Part shown: piece after piece, positions 61,934 to 64,000 of the stretch
Layout of the letters: every line of letters starts with the position of its first letter
Position numbering within the stretch: position 1 is the stretch's first letter
Origin: Lachnoclostridium sp. UBA5890
GTDB taxonomy: Bacteria; Bacillota; Clostridia; Lachnospirales; Lachnospiraceae
Direction: 5' to 3'
DNA length: 64,000 bases
Assembly: GCA_002431395.1 (NCBI GenBank)
Contig: DJEU01000065.1
Span: forward strand, 62,001-126,000
Position numbers and translations under genes: made by a program
Notes under the pieces: generated by a model
What the model was told of the DNA's origin: nothing
Seen by the model: only the letters and a program-made list of their open reading frames with translations
Database searches by the model: none

Positions 61934-62848
61934 TTATTTCACATCTGCCCAGCTTGTAATATCACCGGTGTAAATACCTTTTACTGTATCTGTGCTGATG
62001 TCATCAACTGTGTTTGCTTTGTTTACTACAACTGCGATTCCGTCAAGTGCGATTGCTGTCGCTTTTACGCCCTGGGAGGTCTCTGTGTCTTTCAATTCAC
62101 GAGATGCCATACCGATATCGCAAATGCCGCTGATTGCCGATTCTACACCAGTAGTTGAGTCAGATGTCTGGATTTCAATTTCTGCATCCGGATTTACTGC
62201 TGTGTAAGCTTCTTTCAGTTTTTCCATAACCGGAGATACGGAAGAAGAACCTGCTACAACAACTTTTCCTTTTGGTTTGCTTCCTGCATAAGCACCATTA
62301 TCGGAGTTTTTGATGTAACCATTTTTCTCGATAACGTCCTGACCGTCAGAACTCAGGATATAGTCGATAAAGTCTTGTGCCACATCGCTCAAACCGTCTT
62401 TTGTCACAATATTAAATGGACGGGAAATTTTGTATGTACCACTCTTAATATTGTCAACGGTTGCTTCGTTTCCATCGATTTTTACTGCTTTTACCGAATC
62501 ATTCAAAGATCCGAGAGAAATGTAACCGATGGCATATTCATTTCCTGCTACAGTGCTCATCATAACAGATGTGTTATTTGTTACGCTGGCATCTTCGGTC
62601 GTGTTATCCACTTTATTGCCGTCCGCATCTTTTTCTTCGATACCAAACAATTCGATAAATGCGCCTCTTGTACCGGATCCATCTTCTCTGGATACAACGG
62701 TGATTGCTTTGCTGCTGTCAAATGCTGAACCTGCGTTATCTCCTGTACTTGTTCCTGCGGAATCTCCTGAACTGCTGCCACAGCCTGTCAGGCATCCTGC
62801 AATCATTACTGCGCTCAAAACTGTCGCCAATACTTTCTTCATCTTCAT
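61934..62848 (-). CDS. pstS: Phosphate-binding lipoprotein PstS
   Basis: A 304-residue substrate-binding protein of the Pst importer. The lipobox LTGC puts the lipid-anchored Cys near residue 22, and a Ser/Gly/Asp linker follows. The phosphate site shows ITVVSREDGSGTRGAFIELF, and a second half begins KVVVAGSSSVSPVMEKL. Interestingly the two halves appear in swapped order relative to many PstS proteins, with the SREDGSGTRG motif first; such permuted forms exist in Firmicutes. First gene of the operon. Confidence 0.93.
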   Translation of the reverse strand: MKMKKVLATVLSAVMIAGCLTGCGSSSGDSAGTSTGDNAGSAFDSSKAITVVSREDGSGTRGAFIELFGIEEKDADGNKVDNTTEDASVTNNTSVMMSTVAGNEYAIGYISLGSLNDSVKAVKIDGNEATVDNIKSGTYKISRPFNIVTKDGLSDVAQDFIDYILSSDGQDVIEKNGYIKNSDNGAYAGSKPKGKVVVAGSSSVSPVMEKLKEAYTAVNPDAEIEIQTSDSTTGVESAISGICDIGMASRELKDTETSQGVKATAIALDGIAVVVNKANTVDDISTDTVKGIYTGDITSWADVK

Positions 62849-62938
62849 AATTGTTTTCCTCCATTTCTATCCCGGACTTCTCGCCGGCATATTCGTCTCA
62901 TTTTTTCTGATCCGGTCTCTGCCGTGATCATGTTTTAC

Positions 62939-63000
62939 ATCTTACGTGTCATTTGTAAAATGTAAAATCACTTTTATGTAAAATCTTTGAAAAATGTAAG
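62939..63000 (-). promoter_or_regulatory. Pho-box-like repeats and -10 upstream of pstS
   Basis: TGTAAAAT occurs at 62954-62961, 62961-62968 and 62977-62984 (plus strand; ATTTTACA reading toward pstS), with a related TGTAAG at 62995. A possible -10 TAAGAT (62944-62939) begins nine bases after the last repeat. TTTACA-type direct repeats just before the -10 resemble PhoP/PhoB-activated promoters, but they do not keep a strict 11-base period. Confidence 0.5.
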
Positions 63001-63003
63001 TAA

Positions 63004-63240
63004 TCAATATTCCTCACTTTTTTTGATGAGCCACAGGTATCCGCCGACACCTCCGACGGCTACTGTGATCAGGCAGGATGCGGTAAGTGCCAGCTCTCTT
63101 GCCTGTGCTGCATGGCTGCAAAAAAGGCTGCTTAAAGTAAACGCAATACTGCCGCCTACTAAAAAGCAACCTATTAATAACATCGTCATAAATAATTCCG
63201 GGTTATTGAGATACCACGGTTTTCTTTGTTTTTCGCTCAT
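63004..63240 (-). CDS. Small two-helix membrane protein, function unknown
   Basis: 78 residues, start at the ATG eight bases after GGAGG. The polar N-terminus (SEKQRKPWYLNNP) is followed by two membrane helices (LFMTMLLIGCFLVGGSIAFT and LALTASCLITVAVGGVGGYL) with a short loop, ending in a charged tail (KKSEEY). No family is recognised. It lies between pstS and a HAD phosphatase gene, with TGTAAAAT repeats on both sides, so it may belong to the phosphate response. Confidence 0.72.
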   Translation of the reverse strand: MSEKQRKPWYLNNPELFMTMLLIGCFLVGGSIAFTLSSLFCSHAAQARELALTASCLITVAVGGVGGYLWLIKKSEEY

Positions 63241-63319
63241 AATGAATTCCTCCATTCACATCAATAAATCTTTCTTTTCACTCTGATTTCATCATACGAT
63301 GCAAATGTAAAATTCATAA

Positions 63320-63982
63320 TCATTTTTGTGTAAAATCGAAGAGAAATTCGCGTAAATCTTTTACATTATCGACAACTTTCTCAGCGTCAAAACTCTCCAA
63401 AAGTTCTTTATCACGGAATCCCCAGCTTACAAGTACACATGGAAGTCCGCTGGCACAAGCCGTCGCATAATCCACTTCCGAATCTCCGATGTAAACTGCC
63501 TCGTCTTTGGTCGATCCCAATTCTTTCAGCGCCGCATAGACCTCATCCGGTGCCGGTTTTCTCTGTCTTCCCTCGGCTTCACCGATCGCCGCACTGACAC
63601 ATCCGGAAAAGTAAATTTCATTTAACTCTTTCACTGCCGCATCATTTTTATTGGAAACAATTGCCAGTTTTGCACCATTTTCTTTCAATTCGTTCATCAG
63701 ATCCACGACACCGTCATAAGCTCTGGTCTTGATCTGGCAATGATCGGTATAATATGCACGAAACGCTTCAAATGCCTCTTCAAACTGCGGATTTTCTCTG
63801 CCCTCCGGCGTCGCACGTTCCATCAGTTTTCCGATGCCATTGCCGACAAACCGGCGGATCTCTTCGAGACTGTGTGTCTTCCATCCAAAACGCTCCATGA
63901 TGACATTAACGCTGTCACACAAATCCTCCAATGTATTTAATAATGTGCCATCCAGATCAAATATGATCGTCTTGTATCTCAT
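63320..63982 (-). CDS. HAD-family phosphatase (phosphoglycolate phosphatase-like)
   Basis: A 220-residue HAD subfamily IA phosphatase. Motif 1 is IIFDLDGTLLNTLEDL (Asp9, Asp11), motif 2 AIVSNKN, lysine motif RKPAPDEV, and motif 4 YIGDSEVDYATA. The C1-type cap follows motif 1. Likely substrates are phosphoglycolate or similar small phosphates. AGGAGG precedes the ATG. The last codons contain one copy of the TGTAAAAT repeat. Confidence 0.92.
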   Translation of the reverse strand: MRYKTIIFDLDGTLLNTLEDLCDSVNVIMERFGWKTHSLEEIRRFVGNGIGKLMERATPEGRENPQFEEAFEAFRAYYTDHCQIKTRAYDGVVDLMNELKENGAKLAIVSNKNDAAVKELNEIYFSGCVSAAIGEAEGRQRKPAPDEVYAALKELGSTKDEAVYIGDSEVDYATACASGLPCVLVSWGFRDKELLESFDAEKVVDNVKDLREFLFDFTQK

Positions 63983-64000
63983 TTTTCATTCCTCCTAACA

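Overview
The window looks like a chromosomal segment of a low-to-mid GC Gram-positive gut anaerobe, most likely a Lachnospiraceae-type member of the Clostridia. This rests on gene content, not a database search: a single-gene TrhP/TrmR tRNA-modification cluster, a meso-DAP-type MurE, cellobiose phosphorylase with a LacI-controlled sugar ABC importer, an Agr-type peptide-signalling locus, and DUF6273-type secreted proteins with Thr-Pro linkers. Almost all genes lie on the minus strand. No rRNA, tRNA, CRISPR array or complete insertion sequence was seen.

Layout. 1-7069: the truncated start of a hybrid histidine kinase, then a four-gene operon (sensor kinase, AraC-type response regulator, ABC ATPase, ABC permease). 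7158-9338: a secreted transglutaminase-like protein. 9650-12882: an Agr-like quorum-sensing locus made of two convergent units, a small ORF plus agrB and agrD on the plus strand and xre, agrA-like and agrC-like on the minus strand. 12959-28971: an accessory block of large secreted or surface modular proteins (1231, 927 and 1345 aa, plus smaller ones), interrupted by a TetR regulator and an Rpn-family nuclease. 29144-33675: a small XRE regulator, the xpt-pbuX purine salvage operon, a MATE exporter and a polysaccharide deacetylase. 33823-40901: a cello-oligosaccharide module in which lacI, a binding protein and two permeases are read one way and cellobiose phosphorylase the other, with matching LacI-type operators at both ends.

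41063-58621 is mostly housekeeping: birA, trhP, trmR, an MltG-like stub, RNase J, DUF1292, ruvX, ireB, mtaB, an HPr-like protein without its active histidine, thiI with its cysteine desulfurase, rsmE, a FliD-like small protein, murE, a secreted carboxylesterase, a Cof-type phosphatase and citrate synthase. 58752-62848 is the complete phosphate uptake operon pstSCAB-phoU, preceded by TGTAAAAT repeats that resemble a Pho box. 63004-63982 holds a small membrane protein and a HAD phosphatase.

How it fits together. The most distinctive system is the Agr locus. AgrB has the H-x6-C protease pair, AgrD ends in S-F-L-F-F followed by G-E-P-x-x-P, so a serine-closed lactone signal is predicted, and an unassigned 44-residue ORF sits directly upstream of agrB. 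The surrounding exoprotein genes are plausible but unproven targets. Functional names come from reading motifs and family resemblance; no similarity search could be run.
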